From: Pseudomonas sp. G.S.17
Lineage (GTDB): Bacteria > Pseudomonadota > Gammaproteobacteria > Pseudomonadales > Pseudomonadaceae
NCBI RefSeq assembly: GCF_038096165.1
Contig: NZ_CP151076.1
Span: 4,895,501-4,959,500, forward strand
DNA: 64,000 nt
Direction: 5' to 3'
Notes under the pieces: model-generated
What the model was told of the DNA's origin: nothing
The model's database searches: none
The model's input: only the letters and a program-made list of their open reading frames with translations
Position numbers and translations under genes: made by a program
Part shown: positions 27,209 to 38,513 of the stretch, in pieces
Layout of the letters: every line of letters begins with the position of its first letter
How positions within the stretch are numbered: the first letter of the stretch is position 1

Positions 27209-29629
27209 ATGAGCGACCAGCAAGCAGACTCACACGATTTGCCAGATGAAGTAGACGCTGAGCACGAAGTAACCCTGAGTTCCACCAGCACCTCGCTCGC
27301 CTTGCCTGGGCAGAACCTGCCGGACAAGGTCTATATCATCCCGATTCACAACCGCCCTTTCTTCCCGGCCCAGGTGCTGCCGGTCATCGTCAATGAAGAA
27401 CCGTGGGCCGAAACGCTGGAATTGGTGAGCAAGTCCGAGCACCACTCCCTGGCGCTGTTCTTTATGGACACCCCGCCGGAAGACCCGCGCCACTTCAATA
27501 CCGATGCGTTGCCCGAATATGGCACGTTGGTGAAGGTGCACCACGCCAGTCGCGAAAACGGCAAGCTGCAATTCGTCGCCCAGGGCCTGAGCCGGGTGCG
27601 CATCAAAAACTGGCTCAAACACCATCGCCCGCCGTACCTGGTGGAAGTCGAGTACCCGCATCAGCCCAATGAGCCGACCGACGAGGTCAAGGCGTATGGC
27701 ATGGCCCTGATCAATGCGATCAAGGAGCTGCTGCCGCTCAACCCGCTGTACAGCGAAGAGTTGAAGAACTATCTCAATCGCTTCAGCCCCAACGATCCGT
27801 CGCCGCTGACCGATTTCGCCGCTGCGCTGACCTCGGCGACCGGCGTCGAGCTGCAACAAGTGCTCGATTGCGTCCCCATGCTCAAGCGCATGGAAAAAGT
27901 CCTGCCGATGCTGCGCAAGGAAGTCGAAGTTGCGCGCCTGCAAAAGGAAATCTCCGCCGAGGTGAACCGCAAGATCGGTGAGCACCAGCGCGAGTTCTTC
28001 CTCAAGGAGCAACTCAAGGTCATTCAGCAAGAGCTGGGCCTGAGCAAGGACGACCGCAGCGCCGACATCGAACAGTTCGAAGCCCGCCTGGAAGGCAAGA
28101 CCCTGCCACCGCAGGCGCGCAAGCGCATCGACGAAGAGATCGGCAAGCTCAAGGTTCTGGAAACCGGCTCGCCGGAATATGCCGTCACCCGTAATTACCT
28201 GGACTGGGCGAGTTCGGTGCCCTGGGGCGTGTTCGGCAAGGACAAGCTGGACCTCAAGCACGCGCGCAAAGTGCTCGACCAGCATCACGCCGGTCTGGAC
28301 GACATCAAGGCGCGGATCCTCGAATTCCTCGCAGTCGGCGCCTATAAAGGCGAGATCAGCGGCTCGATTGTGCTGCTGGTCGGTCCGCCGGGCGTCGGTA
28401 AAACCAGTGTCGGCCGTTCCATTGCCGAATCCCTGGGTCGGCCGTTCTATCGCTTCAGCGTCGGCGGCATGCGCGATGAAGCCGAGATCAAGGGCCATCG
28501 TCGCACCTACATCGGCGCCCAACCGGGCAAGCTGGTGCAGGCGCTCAAAGATATGGAAGTGATGAACCCGGTCATCATGCTCGATGAAATCGACAAGATG
28601 GGCCAAAGCTACCAGGGCGATCCGGCCTCGGCATTGCTGGAAACCCTGGACCCGGAACAGAACGTCGAATTCCTCGACCATTATCTGGACCTGCGTCTGG
28701 ACCTGTCCAAAGTGCTGTTCATCTGCACCGCCAACACCCTGGACTCGATCCCTGGCCCGCTGCTCGACCGGATGGAAGTGATTCGCCTCTCCGGTTACAT
28801 CACCGAAGAGAAACTGGCCATCGCCAAGCGTCACCTGTGGCCTAAACAGCTGGCCAAAGCCGGCGTTTCCAAAGGCAGCCTGGCGATCAGCGACAACGCA
28901 TTGCGCGCGGTAATCGACGGTTATGCCCGAGAAGCCGGTGTGCGGCAGCTGGAGAAACAGCTGAGCAAAGTGGTGCGTAAAGCCGTGGTCAAACTGCTGG
29001 ATGAACCGAAGTCAGTCATCAAGATCGGTCCGAAAGACCTCGAAGCATCGTTGGGCATGCCGGTATTTCGCAACGAGCAGGTGCTGTCCGGGACCGGCGT
29101 GATTACCGGTCTGGCCTGGACCAGCATGGGCGGCGCGACCTTGCCGATCGAGGCGACGCGAATTCACACGCTCAACCGTGGCTTCAAACTCACCGGCCAG
29201 TTGGGTGATGTGATGAAGGAATCCGCAGAAATCGCCTACAGCTATGTCAGCTCGAACCTTGAGCAATTTGGCGGCGACCCGCGTTTCTTCGACGAAGCCT
29301 TTGTCCACCTGCACGTACCCGAAGGCGCGACGCCCAAGGATGGTCCAAGTGCTGGCGTGACCATGGCCAGCGCCTTGTTGTCTCTGGCGCGCAATCAGGC
29401 ACCGAAAAAAGGCGTGGCCATGACCGGCGAGCTGACGCTGACCGGGCATGTCCTGCCAATTGGCGGCGTGCGGGAGAAGGTGATTGCGGCCCGTCGGCAG
29501 AAGATCAACGAGTTGATCCTGCCGGAACCCAACCGTGGCAACTTCGAAGAACTGCCGGATTACCTGAAAGAAGGCATCACCGTGCACTTCGCCAAGCGCT
29601 TTGCGGATGTGGCGAAGGTGTTGTTCTAA
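27209..29629 (+). CDS. lon: ATP-dependent Lon protease (second, stand-alone type)
   Basis: Cytoplasmic AAA+ protease of 806 residues. LON substrate domain (about 45-240, KVYIIPIHNRPFFPAQ), coiled linker, Walker A GPPGVGKTS near 391-399, Walker B VIMLDEIDK, and the Lon protease domain with catalytic Ser714 (DGPSAGV) and Lys757 (GGVREKV). The context is not the clpP-clpX-lon-hupB cluster where the main Pseudomonas Lon lives, so this is probably the second paralogue. The ATG at 27209 starts MSDQQADSHD with an acidic head; a slightly longer start at 27194 is possible. It is a single gene. Confidence 0.95.
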   Translation: MSDQQADSHDLPDEVDAEHEVTLSSTSTSLALPGQNLPDKVYIIPIHNRPFFPAQVLPVIVNEEPWAETLELVSKSEHHSLALFFMDTPPEDPRHFNTDALPEYGTLVKVHHASRENGKLQFVAQGLSRVRIKNWLKHHRPPYLVEVEYPHQPNEPTDEVKAYGMALINAIKELLPLNPLYSEELKNYLNRFSPNDPSPLTDFAAALTSATGVELQQVLDCVPMLKRMEKVLPMLRKEVEVARLQKEISAEVNRKIGEHQREFFLKEQLKVIQQELGLSKDDRSADIEQFEARLEGKTLPPQARKRIDEEIGKLKVLETGSPEYAVTRNYLDWASSVPWGVFGKDKLDLKHARKVLDQHHAGLDDIKARILEFLAVGAYKGEISGSIVLLVGPPGVGKTSVGRSIAESLGRPFYRFSVGGMRDEAEIKGHRRTYIGAQPGKLVQALKDMEVMNPVIMLDEIDKMGQSYQGDPASALLETLDPEQNVEFLDHYLDLRLDLSKVLFICTANTLDSIPGPLLDRMEVIRLSGYITEEKLAIAKRHLWPKQLAKAGVSKGSLAISDNALRAVIDGYAREAGVRQLEKQLSKVVRKAVVKLLDEPKSVIKIGPKDLEASLGMPVFRNEQVLSGTGVITGLAWTSMGGATLPIEATRIHTLNRGFKLTGQLGDVMKESAEIAYSYVSSNLEQFGGDPRFFDEAFVHLHVPEGATPKDGPSAGVTMASALLSLARNQAPKKGVAMTGELTLTGHVLPIGGVREKVIAARRQKINELILPEPNRGNFEELPDYLKEGITVHFAKRFADVAKVLF

Positions 29630-29648
29630 AAAGAGCTGCCCTACATCT

Positions 29649-29736
29649 GTTGGAGCGAGGCTTGCCCGCGAATGCCGATAACGCGGTATACCTGCCGCAC
29701 CGCGTCGATTGGTTCGCGGGCAAGCCTCGCTCCAAC
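29649..29736. repeat. REP-like pair, perfect 24-bp inverted repeat
   Basis: The arms at 29649-29672 and 29713-29736 are exact complements (GTTGGAGCGAGGCTTGCC... / ...GGCAAGCCTCGCTCCAAC) with 40 bases between. It lies right after lon and before the inhibitor gene; the long hairpin may end or stabilise the lon transcript. Confidence 0.8.
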
Positions 29737-29781
29737 GGAATCGGCTATCCTCCAGTCTCGTCAAACGAGACTGGAGCCTCC

Positions 29782-30177
29782 ATGACCCCCGCCCGTCTAC
29801 TCGCCCCGCTAAGCCTTTGCCTGCTCGCTGCCTGTGCACAGCAACCGCGCCATATCGTCACCCTCGAAAAACAAAGCGAATGCCCGCTGACCTTGAAAAC
29901 CGGGCAGATCCTGCTGTTGACCCTGCCCAGCACGCCAACCACTGGCTACCGCTGGCAGATCCAGAACCCGGCGCAGGGCATCTTGCGCAGCATGGGCCCC
30001 GAGGTGTACAGCAACCCCGAGGACAAAAACATGGTCGGCAGTGCCGGTCAGTCGGTATGGCGTTATCGGGCGGCGGACGCTGGCAGCGGTCACCTGATGA
30101 TGGTCTATCAACAGCCGTGGGCTCCGGAAGTCGCACCAGAACGCACTTTCGACTGCGTGATTACCGTCAATGAGTGA
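29782..30177 (+). CDS. Chagasin-like (I42) protease inhibitor lipoprotein
   Basis: A 131-residue lipoprotein (lipobox LLAAC, Cys18) of the I42 family of cysteine-peptidase inhibitors. The three inhibitory loops are visible: STPTTGYRW (family NPTTGYxW), [16 protein letters not shown] (GxxGxxxW) and YQQPWAPE (RPWE-like). It should face the periplasm or outer membrane and block papain-like peptidases, its own or foreign. Start ATG 29782; the upstream sequence belongs to the REP pair. It sits 89 bp before cmoA on the same strand, with no obvious functional link. Confidence 0.88.
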   Translation: MTPARLLAPLSLCLLAACAQQPRHIVTLEKQSECPLTLKTGQILLLTLPSTPTTGYRWQIQNPAQGILRSMGPEVYSNPEDKNMVGSAGQSVWRYRAADAGSGHLMMVYQQPWAPEVAPERTFDCVITVNE

Positions 30178-30266
30178 GTTTTAGCCCACTTCGCGCAGAT
30201 GAGGTTTCGGCCTGGCCGTGGAATTGGCTAAAATGCCGCACTTTTCAGCCCTACGCCGGAACTGCC

Positions 30267-31010
30267 GTGAGCAAAGAACCCGACCGCCTATTCGCCCAGC
30301 CCCTTGCCCAGGTGCCGGACTTCGCCTTCAACGAGGACGTGGTGCGGGTGTTCCCGGACATGATCAAGCGCTCGGTGCCGGGTTATCCGACGATTGTCGA
30401 GAACCTCGGCGTGCTCGCCGCGCAATTCGCGCAACCCAATAGCGTGCTGTACGACCTGGGCAGCTCGTTGGGTGCCGTGACTCAAGCCTTGCGCCGCCAT
30501 GTGCGAACCGAAGGCTGCAAGGTCATTGCTGTGGATAACTCGGCGGCCATGGTTGAGCGCTGCCGTGAATACCTCAATGGGCAGGACTCGATGTTTCAGG
30601 AGTTGCTGCCGGTGCAGGTCATCGAAGGCGACATTCTGGCCCTTGAGTTCCAGCCAGCCTCGGTGGTGGCGCTCAATTTCACCCTGCAATTCATCGCCCC
30701 CGAGCTGCGTCTTACCCTGTTAAGCCGCATCCGCCAGGCGCTGGTACCGGGCGGCGCGCTGATTCTGTCGGAGAAGCTGCGCTTCAATGACGAACAGGAA
30801 CACGTTCTGCTCACTGATCTTCACGTCGCCTTCAAGCGCGCCAACGGCTATAGCGAACTGGAAATTGCCCAGAAACGCAGCGCCATCGAAAACGTGATGA
30901 AGCCCGACAGCCTCGACGAACACCGCCAGCGCCTGCTTGATGCAGGTTTTTCCAAGGTAGTGCCCTGGTTCCAATGCCTTAACTTTGCCTCGTTGATTGC
31001 CCTGCCATGA
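30267..31010 (+). CDS. cmoA: Carboxy-S-adenosyl-L-methionine synthase CmoA
   Basis: Makes carboxy-SAM from SAM and prephenate for wobble-uridine modification in tRNA. The 247-residue protein starts at GTG 30267 ([22 protein letters not shown]) and has the methyltransferase fold motif [13 protein letters not shown], then [18 protein letters not shown] and the family ending [14 protein letters not shown]. Its stop overlaps the cmoB start by four bases, the standard cmoAB operon. Confidence 0.96.
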   Translation: MSKEPDRLFAQPLAQVPDFAFNEDVVRVFPDMIKRSVPGYPTIVENLGVLAAQFAQPNSVLYDLGSSLGAVTQALRRHVRTEGCKVIAVDNSAAMVERCREYLNGQDSMFQELLPVQVIEGDILALEFQPASVVALNFTLQFIAPELRLTLLSRIRQALVPGGALILSEKLRFNDEQEHVLLTDLHVAFKRANGYSELEIAQKRSAIENVMKPDSLDEHRQRLLDAGFSKVVPWFQCLNFASLIALP

Positions 31011-31966
31011 TTGATCTCGCTCCTCTGGTCCGCCGCCTGGCGGGCACTCCTCTGGCTGAATGGGCCAATGGCCTGCAAGCGCAGCTCGATACCAAGATGA
31101 CCAAGGGCCACGGCGATCTGGAACGCTGGCAAGGTGCGCTCAATGCCCTGCCCGACTTGATGCCGACCCGCGTCGATCTGGCGGACAGCTTTACCTTGGA
31201 CGCCGAATGCGACGGCGAAACCCGCACTCAGGTGCGCAAGGCGCTGTTGGGCCTGTCGCCGTGGCGCAAAGGGCCGTTCGATGTGTTCGGCGTGCATGTG
31301 GATACCGAATGGCGCTCGGACTGGAAGTGGTCGCGGGTTTCCCCGCACCTGGACCTCAAGGGCAAGCGCGTCCTGGACGTCGGCTGCGGCAATGGTTATT
31401 ACCAGTGGCGCATGCTCGGCGCCGGGGCTGACAGCGTGATTGGTGTCGATCCGAACTGGCTGTTCTTCTGTCAGTTCCAGGCCATGCAGCGCTTTCTGCC
31501 CGACCTTCCAGCCTGGCATTTGCCATTCACGCTTGAGGATCTGCCAGCACGGCTCGAAGGCTTCGACACGGTATTTTCCATGGGCGTGCTGTATCACCGC
31601 AAGTCACCCATCGATCACTTGCTGGCCCTCAAGGACTGCCTGGTCAAAGGCGGCGAATTGGTGCTGGAAACCATGGTGATCGAGGGCGACGTGCATCAAG
31701 TGCTGGTCCCGGAGGACCGCTACTCGCAGATGCGCAACGTCTGGTTCCTGCCTTCGGTGCCCGCGCTGGAGCTGTGGCTGCGCCGTGCCGGCTTCGTCGA
31801 TGTGCGCTGCGTGGACGTCAGCGTGACCACGGTCGAGGAACAGCGCGGCACGGAATGGATGCGTTTCCAGTCCCTGAGCGACTTTCTTGATCCGGATGAT
31901 CACAGCAAAACCGTGGAAGGCCTGCCCGCGCCGATGCGGGCAGTGATTGTGGGGCGTAAGCCTTGA
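31007..31966 (+). CDS. cmoB: tRNA U34 carboxymethyltransferase CmoB
   Basis: Transfers the carboxymethyl group of carboxy-SAM to 5-hydroxyuridine 34, giving uridine-5-oxyacetic acid in several tRNAs. The 319-residue protein shows W-x-S-D-W-KW ([19 protein letters not shown]), the SAM-binding loop [32 protein letters not shown] and the [17 protein letters not shown] signature. Full length and ATGA-coupled to cmoA. Confidence 0.97.
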   Translation: MIDLAPLVRRLAGTPLAEWANGLQAQLDTKMTKGHGDLERWQGALNALPDLMPTRVDLADSFTLDAECDGETRTQVRKALLGLSPWRKGPFDVFGVHVDTEWRSDWKWSRVSPHLDLKGKRVLDVGCGNGYYQWRMLGAGADSVIGVDPNWLFFCQFQAMQRFLPDLPAWHLPFTLEDLPARLEGFDTVFSMGVLYHRKSPIDHLLALKDCLVKGGELVLETMVIEGDVHQVLVPEDRYSQMRNVWFLPSVPALELWLRRAGFVDVRCVDVSVTTVEEQRGTEWMRFQSLSDFLDPDDHSKTVEGLPAPMRAVIVGRKP

Positions 31967-31978
31967 TCTCTGCAGATC

Positions 31979-32075
31979 CGGTAGGAGGGGACTTGTCCCC
32001 GAAGACGCCAGTGCAAGCGCTGAAGATCTTCCTCGGCATACCTGACGCTTTCCCGGCTAAAGCCGGTCCCACAGG
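31979..32075. repeat. REP-like imperfect inverted repeat
   Basis: Between the convergent cmoB and pdxJ genes: GGTAGGAGGGGACTTGTCCCC at the left and CCCGGCTAAAGCCGGTCCCA at the right, each itself a small hairpin. The likely transcription end for both genes. Confidence 0.55.
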
Positions 32076-32080
32076 CTAGG

Positions 32081-32827
32081 TTAACCTCTATAAGCCGCTG
32101 CCAAAATCAACGCTTTCATCTCCGCCACCGCCGACTTGAAGCCCACGAACAGCGCGTGAGCAACCAGTGCGTGGCCGATGTTCAGCTCATTCACGCCCTT
32201 GATCGCCGCAACTGCTTCGACGTTGTGGTAATGCAGGCCGTGCCCGGCGTTGACGATCAAACCTTCAGCCAGACCAAAGGCGACGCCATCAACAATGCGT
32301 TGCAGCTCGTCGGCGACTTCCGTCGGGGTTTGCGCGTCGGCGTAACGGCCGGTGTGCAGCTCGACGGCAGGCGCGCCAACACGCTTTGACGCGGCGATCT
32401 GCCGCTCATCGGCATCGATGAACAGCGACACTTCACAACCGATTCTGCTCAAGCGTTCAACCGCCGCCTGAATGCGCGCTTCCTGCCCTGCGACGTCAAG
32501 GCCGCCTTCGGTGGTCAATTCCTGACGTGTTTCCGGAACCAGGCAGACATGCGCCGGTCGCAGGCGCTCGGCGAAAGCCAGCATTTCCTCGGTCACGCCC
32601 ATTTCGAAATTCATGCGGGTTTGCAGCACATCCTTGAGCAGCAGCACATCACGCTCCTGGATATGGCGGCGGTCTTCACGCAAATGCACGGTGATGCCAT
32701 CGGCACCCGCCTCTTCGGCATCCAGCGCGGCCTTGACCGGGTCCGGGTAACGCGTGCCCCGGGCCTGACGCAACGTGGCGACGTGATCGATGTTTACGCC
32801 AAGTAGGATGCGAGTGCTGTGAGTCAC
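32081..32827 (-). CDS. pdxJ: Pyridoxine 5'-phosphate synthase
   Basis: Condenses 1-deoxyxylulose-5-phosphate with 3-amino-2-oxopropyl phosphate in vitamin B6 synthesis. The 248-residue TIM barrel starts at GTG 32827 ([20 protein letters not shown]) and has [42 protein letters not shown] and the phosphate loop [25 protein letters not shown] precedes the GTG. The frame stays open far upstream, but that part overlaps recO in another frame and is not coding. It is the last gene of the lepA-to-pdxJ operon. Confidence 0.96.
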   Translation of the reverse strand: MTHSTRILLGVNIDHVATLRQARGTRYPDPVKAALDAEEAGADGITVHLREDRRHIQERDVLLLKDVLQTRMNFEMGVTEEMLAFAERLRPAHVCLVPETRQELTTEGGLDVAGQEARIQAAVERLSRIGCEVSLFIDADERQIAASKRVGAPAVELHTGRYADAQTPTEVADELQRIVDGVAFGLAEGLIVNAGHGLHYHNVEAVAAIKGVNELNIGHALVAHALFVGFKSAVAEMKALILAAAYRG

Positions 32828-32877
32828 GGGTGTCTCCTGAAAGATGGGCGGAACAGGTCGGTGAGCATAAAGCCTGT

Positions 32878-33561
32878 TTACGGCTTGCGAAACAGTTCGC
32901 GACTGACTAATGGACGGCCGCCCAGGTGCACGGCCAATGCCTGACGCATCAGCCGCTTGGCGGCGGACAACGCACCCGGCGCGCTCCAGTCGGCTTCGGC
33001 CATGGCCAGCAGCTCGACGCCCTGGAACAGACCGGGCTGCAACAGATACACCCGCTCCAGCCCGGCGTCCACTTGCAGACGGTACATGCCGTCGCTGGCC
33101 AGCGGTTCGCCATTGATATCCATATCCAGCGCAAAACCGTAGCCCAGATCGTCGAGCAGGCGCCATTCGAAAGAACGCAACAGCGGTTCCAACGGACGAC
33201 CTTCGGCCAGAGCCAGCAAAGTTGCAGCGTAGTGAGCAAAAACGGCGGGATGAGGATCTTCAGCGGGCAGCAGGCGGATGATCAGCTCATTGAGGTAAAG
33301 GCCGCTGAACAGCGCCTCGCCCACCAGCCAGCTGGCAACGCCCGAGGCTTCCATACGCCCGACATTCTTCAGTTCGCCACGGCCACGAAACTCGATTTCC
33401 AGCGGCACAAACGGGCGCGCCAGCGTGCCAGCCTTGCCACGCGCACTGCGCAGCACGGCCCGCAAGCGACCTTGCGGCGTGAGGAAGTCGACGAGTGCGC
33501 TGTTCTCACGGTACGCCCGGCTGTGCAACACGTAGGCAAGTTGGCCGATGGGCGCGCTCAT
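32878..33561 (-). CDS. recO: DNA repair protein RecO
   Basis: Recombination mediator that with RecR loads RecA on SSB-coated gaps. The 227-residue protein has the N-terminal OB fold ([51 protein letters not shown]) and the helical C-terminal part ([20 protein letters not shown]). Placement between era and pdxJ is the universal order in this group. Confidence 0.95.
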   Translation of the reverse strand: MSAPIGQLAYVLHSRAYRENSALVDFLTPQGRLRAVLRSARGKAGTLARPFVPLEIEFRGRGELKNVGRMEASGVASWLVGEALFSGLYLNELIIRLLPAEDPHPAVFAHYAATLLALAEGRPLEPLLRSFEWRLLDDLGYGFALDMDINGEPLASDGMYRLQVDAGLERVYLLQPGLFQGVELLAMAEADWSAPGALSAAKRLMRQALAVHLGGRPLVSRELFRKP

Positions 33562-33653
33562 TGTTCAGGCAGGCTCGAAAGAGACGAAGACAACGCAGGA
33601 TTGTGACTGCCAATGGCAGAGCGCAGCAAAGGCTCCACCATTGGGCATTGAGC

Positions 33654-34556
33654 TTACAGGTCGCCGTAGCCCAACGAACGCAGGGCGCGCTCGTCGTCGG
33701 ACCAGCCGCCTTTGACCTTGACCCAGAGATTGAGCATGACCTTGGAGTCGAACAGCAGCTCCATGTCGCGGCGCGCGTCGGTGCCGATACGCTTGATGCG
33801 CTCGCCCTTGTCGCCAATGATGATTTTCTTCTGACCGTCACGTTCGACGAGGATCAAGGCGTGAATATGCAGGGTTTTGCCCTGCTGCTTGAACTCTTCG
33901 ATTTCAACGGTGATCTGGTACGGCAGCTCGGCACCCAACTGACGCATGATCTTCTCGCGAACCAGCTCGGCGGCCAGGAAGCGGCTGCTGCGGTCGGTGA
34001 TCTGGTCTTCCGGGAAGAAGTGCTCGTTTTCCGGCAAATGCTTGGCGATCAGGGTTTCCAGCGCTTCGAGGTTGTGCCCGTGCTGCGCGGAAATCGGCAT
34101 GATCGACGCATTGGGCAGCTGACCCTGCAGCCATTCCAGGTGCGGCATCAGTTCGGTCTTGTCTTCCAGGCGGTCGGTCTTGTTGATCGCGAGGATCACC
34201 GGGCCCTGCACGTACTGCACGCGCTCCAGCACCATCTGGTCTTCGTCGGTCCAGCGCGTACGGTCAACCACGAAAATCACCACATCGACGTCTTTCAACG
34301 CTGCTGACGCGGTCTTGTTCATGTAGCGGTTGAGCGCTTTTTCACCGTTCTTGTGCATGCCAGGGGTATCGACGTAGACCGCCTGGATGGCGCCTTCGGT
34401 CTTGATGCCCAGCATGTTGTGACGGGTGGTCTGCGGCTTGCGCGAAGTGATCGCCAGCTTCTGACCCAGAATATGGTTGAGCAGCGTGGATTTGCCCACG
34501 TTCGGGCGGCCGACAATGGCGACATAGCCACAGCGTGTTGCGATTGAATCATTCAT
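33654..34556 (-). CDS. era: GTPase Era
   Basis: Essential GTPase in 16S rRNA maturation and 30S assembly. The 300-residue protein has G1 GRPNVGKST (residues 16-24), G3 DTPG, G4 NKTD, and a C-terminal KH RNA-binding domain ([15 protein letters not shown]). The ATG at 34556 ([16 protein letters not shown]) overlaps the rnc end by eight bases. Confidence 0.97.
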   Translation of the reverse strand: MNDSIATRCGYVAIVGRPNVGKSTLLNHILGQKLAITSRKPQTTRHNMLGIKTEGAIQAVYVDTPGMHKNGEKALNRYMNKTASAALKDVDVVIFVVDRTRWTDEDQMVLERVQYVQGPVILAINKTDRLEDKTELMPHLEWLQGQLPNASIMPISAQHGHNLEALETLIAKHLPENEHFFPEDQITDRSSRFLAAELVREKIMRQLGAELPYQITVEIEEFKQQGKTLHIHALILVERDGQKKIIIGDKGERIKRIGTDARRDMELLFDSKVMLNLWVKVKGGWSDDERALRSLGYGDL

Positions 34557-35238
34557 GGCCGTTCTCCACGCCAAGGGCAATGAGTGCTGCGGCCGCTGCT
34601 ACCTGTTCGGCAATACGACGGCTGACACCCTGACCCCGGCTTTTTTCATTCAATAAGGTGATCTCGCATTCGACGAAAAAGGTTCGGCAATGCGGTTCGC
34701 CCTGGATATCCACCACTTCGTAACGCGGCAGGTCACAGGCACGCGACTGGAGAAACTCCTGCAGCCGGGTCTTTGGATCTTTGTTGGTGTCGACCAGCGT
34801 CAGGCTGTCGAACTCGGTGGTGAGCCAGTCCAGAACCCGCTCACGCGCCGCGTCCATGCCGGCATCGAGGTAGATCGCACCGATCAGCGCCTCAAGTGCA
34901 TCGGCAAGAATCGACTCGCGACGAAAACCGCCGCTCTTCAGTTCGCCGGAACCCAGACGCAGGTATTCGCCCAGATCGAAACCACGGGCCAGCACGGCCA
35001 GGGTCTCGCCTTTGACCAGCCGCGCCCGCAGGCGTGACAACTGGCCTTCGCGAGCCTGAGGGAAGCGGTCGAACAAGGCTTCGCCGGCCACGAAGTTGAG
35101 AATGGCATCACCGAGGAACTCCAGACGCTCGTTGTTGCGCCCGGCGAAGCTGCGGTGAGTGAGGGCCAGGACCATCAACTCCTGATCCTTGAAGGTATAG
35201 CCGAGCTGACGCTCCAGGCGACTCAACGAAACGCTCAC
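34549..35238 (-). CDS. rnc: Ribonuclease III
   Basis: Double-strand-specific endoribonuclease for rRNA and mRNA processing. The 229 residues show the signature [15 protein letters not shown] (from about residue 36) with the metal-binding acidic residues, [14 protein letters not shown], and the C-terminal dsRNA-binding domain ([24 protein letters not shown]). Overlaps the DUF4845 gene by four bases and era by eight. Confidence 0.97.
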   Translation of the reverse strand: MSVSLSRLERQLGYTFKDQELMVLALTHRSFAGRNNERLEFLGDAILNFVAGEALFDRFPQAREGQLSRLRARLVKGETLAVLARGFDLGEYLRLGSGELKSGGFRRESILADALEALIGAIYLDAGMDAARERVLDWLTTEFDSLTLVDTNKDPKTRLQEFLQSRACDLPRYEVVDIQGEPHCRTFFVECEITLLNEKSRGQGVSRRIAEQVAAAAALIALGVENGHE

Positions 35239-35612
35239 GGTTTACCCACGCTGAATGTGTCGTCGAACTTGACCACCAGATCGATATTCTGGATCAGTGC
35301 TTCACGCTTCTCGTATTTCAAATGGGCGAGAAACTTGTTGTTTTCCACCGTCACACTTAACACCTTGTTCAAATCCAAATCCCGAATACTGTTGACCTGC
35401 ATGCTTTTACCGACATAACTGTAGAAATCGCTGACCGTACTGATATCCAGGGAAGGGTTGGTCTCGACCGCCTCAATGGCGCTTTTGAGCGACCGGTGGT
35501 CGAGATAATGCGGGATCAACTTGAATGTCACATTGACGACAAACGCTAACAGCGCCAGCGCCAATAGCCATCCCACAAACGACAACCCTTTCTGCGAACC
35601 GGCGACTTTCAT
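35235..35612 (-). CDS. DUF4845 single-pass membrane protein
   Basis: A 125-residue protein with one N-terminal membrane helix ([21 protein letters not shown]) and a pilin-like periplasmic part, of the DUF4845 family nearly always found between lepB and rnc. The ATG at 35612 ([10 protein letters not shown]) has GAGG six bases upstream and is preferred to the next one 12 bases earlier. Function unknown; conserved position suggests a link to export or to the operon's regulation. Confidence 0.88.
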   Translation of the reverse strand: MKVAGSQKGLSFVGWLLALALLAFVVNVTFKLIPHYLDHRSLKSAIEAVETNPSLDISTVSDFYSYVGKSMQVNSIRDLDLNKVLSVTVENNKFLAHLKYEKREALIQNIDLVVKFDDTFSVGKP

Positions 35613-35697
35613 ATAAAACCTCAAGGATAGCCCGTCGAAAGCGGTCGACAGGATTGCTCCAATGCGACACCGATTCGAGCCAGCCCAAATGACATAC

Positions 35698-35719
35698 GGC
35701 GCTGTATCACACAGCGCCG
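35698..35719 (-). terminator. Hairpin between lepB and DUF4845
   Basis: A perfect nine-base inverted repeat (CGGCGCTGT / ACAGCGCCG, five-base loop) lies seven bases after the lepB stop. There is no T run, so it is more likely an attenuation or mRNA-processing element than a full terminator. Confidence 0.45.
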
Positions 35720-35725
35720 CATCGA

Positions 35726-36580
35726 TTACTTGATCAACCCTACCCGCGAGAAGTTGGGCAGGTGACTCAGTTTAGGCTCAGGCCAGCTCATCCATACGGC
35801 GAACGCCTTGCCAACAATGTTCTTGTCCGGGACCATGCCCAGTTCGTCCTTGGGAATACTCGGATCATCCCAGTAACGGCTGTCGTTGGAGTTGTCCCGG
35901 TTGTCGCCCATCATGAAGTAATGCGCGGCCGGAACCGTCCACTCCCGATCAGGTGGTGCCCGATAACGGGTCATTTCCTGGCGGATCTGATGCTCGATGG
36001 CGCCCAGTTGCTCGTTATACAACTCTGCGCTGCCCAGGGTGCCCGGCTCGGTGCCGATCAACTGCTTGGCCACCAGCTCACCATTGACGTACAGCTTCTT
36101 GTCACTGGTGTAACGGATCTGGTCGCCCGGCAAGCCGACGACGCGCTTGATGTAGTTGACGCTCGGATCGCTCGGGAAGCGAAACACCATCACATCGCCA
36201 CGCTGTGGATCGCCAATCTGAATGACTTTCTGGTCCAGCACCGGCAAACGAATGCCGTAGGAGAACTTGTTCACCAGAATAAAATCACCCACTCGCAGCG
36301 TCGGGATCATCGAGCCCGACGGAATCTGGAACGGCTCAACCAGAAACGAACGCAGGACGAGAACGATGAACAGCACCGGAAAGAACGATTTGCCGTATTC
36401 AACCAGCAAAGGCTCTTTGTTCAGGCGCTCGACAACCTCAATGTCCGGCTGGGTGACACTGCCTTGATACGTCGAGATGGCCGTCCGGCGACGAGGCGCC
36501 AGGACGATCAGATCGAGTAATGCCAGCAGACCGCAGACAAAAACAGCGATGACTAACAACAGCGGGAAATTTAGTGACAT
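35726..36580 (-). CDS. lepB: Signal peptidase I
   Basis: Removes signal peptides from exported proteins at the periplasmic face of the inner membrane. The 284-residue protein has two N-terminal helices, catalytic Ser90 in IPSGSMIPTL and Lys145 in YIKRVVGLPGD, plus the Box E motif MMGDNRDNSNDSRYWD. It sits nine bases after lepA, the conserved arrangement. Confidence 0.97.
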   Translation of the reverse strand: MSLNFPLLLVIAVFVCGLLALLDLIVLAPRRRTAISTYQGSVTQPDIEVVERLNKEPLLVEYGKSFFPVLFIVLVLRSFLVEPFQIPSGSMIPTLRVGDFILVNKFSYGIRLPVLDQKVIQIGDPQRGDVMVFRFPSDPSVNYIKRVVGLPGDQIRYTSDKKLYVNGELVAKQLIGTEPGTLGSAELYNEQLGAIEHQIRQEMTRYRAPPDREWTVPAAHYFMMGDNRDNSNDSRYWDDPSIPKDELGMVPDKNIVGKAFAVWMSWPEPKLSHLPNFSRVGLIK

Positions 36581-36589
36581 AGGACCTGA

Positions 36590-38386
36590 CTATTCCAACC
36601 TGAGCACTGCAAGGAAAGCTTCCTGTGGAATTTCCACGTTGCCGACCTGCTTCATGCGTTTCTTACCGGCCTTTTGCTTCTCCAGCAATTTACGCTTACG
36701 GCTGACGTCGCCGCCATAACATTTGGCCAGTACGTTCTTTCTCAGCGCCTTGACAGTGGTACGCGCCACAACCTGCCCGCCAATGGCGGCCTGGATTGCC
36801 ACATCGAACATCTGCCGAGGAATCAACTCTTTCATCTTCTCGGTCAACGCGCGACCTTTGTAGTTCGCGTTGTCGCGGTGAACGATCAATGCCAGGGCAT
36901 CGACTTTCTCACCGTTGATCAGCACATCGAGCTTGACCAGGTTTGCGGACTGGTAACGATCGAAATGATAGTCCAGCGACGCATAACCACGGCTGACCGA
37001 CTTGAGACGATCGAAGAAGTCCAGGACCACTTCGTTCATCGGCAGGTCGTAGCTCACTTGCACCTGAGTACCGAGGAACAGCATGTCGTGCTGAACGCCG
37101 CGCTTTTCAATGCACAGCGTAATGACGTTCCCGAGGTGCTCCTGGGGCACAAGAATATTGGCCCGCACGATCGGCTCGCGCGTATCTTCGATGGTCGACA
37201 GATCCGGCAGCTTGGACGGGTTATCGACGTAGATCGTTTCCCCGGTCTTGAGCAGCAGCTCGAAAATTACCGTCGGCGCGGTGGTGATCAGGTCCAGGTC
37301 GTATTCGCGTTCCAGACGCTCCTGGATGATCTCCATGTGCAGCATGCCGAGGAAGCCGCAACGGAAGCCGAAGCCCAGTGCGTCGGAGCTTTCCGGCGAA
37401 TACTGCAGCGACGAGTCGTTCAGCGTCAGCTTCTGCAGGGCTTCACGGAAGTCTTCGAAGTCGTCGGAGCTGACCGGGAACAGACCGGCGTAAACCTGCG
37501 GCTGAATGCGCTTGAAGCCAGGTAGCACTTCGACATCAGGCGTGGTGCTCAAGGTCAGGGTGTCGCCGACCGGCGCGCCGTGAATGTCCTTGATACCGGC
37601 GATGATGAAGCCTACTTCACCGGCTTTCAGGTCAACCGTGGCCGTGTGCTTGGGGGTAAACACGCCCACGCTGTCGACCAGGTGCATCTTGCCGGTGGAT
37701 TTGACCAGAATCTTGTCGCCCTTGCGGACCCGACCGTGACGCACACGTACCAGGGAAACAACGCCCAGGTAGTTGTCGAACCAGGAGTCGATGATCAAGG
37801 CTTGCAATGGCGCTTCGATATTACCGGTAGGCGCCGGAATGGTATGAACCAGACGCTCCAGCACTTCGTCGACGCCCATGCCGCTCTTGGCGCTACAGGC
37901 CACGGCGTCAGTGGCATCGATGCCGATGATCTTCTCGATTTCTTCCTTGACGCGGTCCGGATCGGCCTGCGGCAAGTCCATCTTGTTCAGCACCGGCATG
38001 ACCTCAAGGCCCTGCTCGATGGCGGTATAGCAGTTGGCTACCGACTGGGCTTCAACGCCCTGGCCCGCATCGACCACCAGCAGCGCGCCTTCACACGCGG
38101 CCAGGGAACGGCTGACTTCATAGGTGAAGTCCACGTGGCCCGGGGTGTCGATGAAGTTCAGCTGGTAGGTTTTGCCGTCGTTGGCCTTGTAGTGCAGCGT
38201 GACGCTATGGGCCTTGATGGTGATCCCGCGCTCGCGCTCGAGATCCATGGAGTCAAGTACCTGGGCTTCCATTTCGCGCTCGGACAAGCCGCCGCACATC
38301 TGAATGAAACGGTCGGCCAGCGTCGACTTGCCATGGTCAATGTGGGCGATGATGGAGAAATTGCGGATATGACTCAAATCACTCAC
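36590..38386 (-). CDS. lepA: Translation factor LepA (EF4)
   Basis: Ribosome-bound GTPase that back-translocates stalled ribosomes or assists initiation. The 598-residue protein has G1 [10 protein letters not shown]3 DTPGHVDF, G4 NKMD, the EF-G-like domains and the LepA-specific C-terminal domain ending [24 protein letters not shown]. First gene of the lepA-lepB-DUF4845-rnc-era-recO-pdxJ run. Confidence 0.98.
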   Translation of the reverse strand: MSDLSHIRNFSIIAHIDHGKSTLADRFIQMCGGLSEREMEAQVLDSMDLERERGITIKAHSVTLHYKANDGKTYQLNFIDTPGHVDFTYEVSRSLAACEGALLVVDAGQGVEAQSVANCYTAIEQGLEVMPVLNKMDLPQADPDRVKEEIEKIIGIDATDAVACSAKSGMGVDEVLERLVHTIPAPTGNIEAPLQALIIDSWFDNYLGVVSLVRVRHGRVRKGDKILVKSTGKMHLVDSVGVFTPKHTATVDLKAGEVGFIIAGIKDIHGAPVGDTLTLSTTPDVEVLPGFKRIQPQVYAGLFPVSSDDFEDFREALQKLTLNDSSLQYSPESSDALGFGFRCGFLGMLHMEIIQERLEREYDLDLITTAPTVIFELLLKTGETIYVDNPSKLPDLSTIEDTREPIVRANILVPQEHLGNVITLCIEKRGVQHDMLFLGTQVQVSYDLPMNEVVLDFFDRLKSVSRGYASLDYHFDRYQSANLVKLDVLINGEKVDALALIVHRDNANYKGRALTEKMKELIPRQMFDVAIQAAIGGQVVARTTVKALRKNVLAKCYGGDVSRKRKLLEKQKAGKKRMKQVGNVEIPQEAFLAVLRLE

Positions 38387-38513
38387 GGATCAACACTCAA
38401 AAAGGTTGCAGGCAGTTTACCCGCCGAAAAATAGCCGGGAATTGTACCTGAAGTAACGCCGGGGCGTCACGTTCACAGGCGAGCGGATCGGCATTAGCCT
38501 TGGTGGCGCGCAT

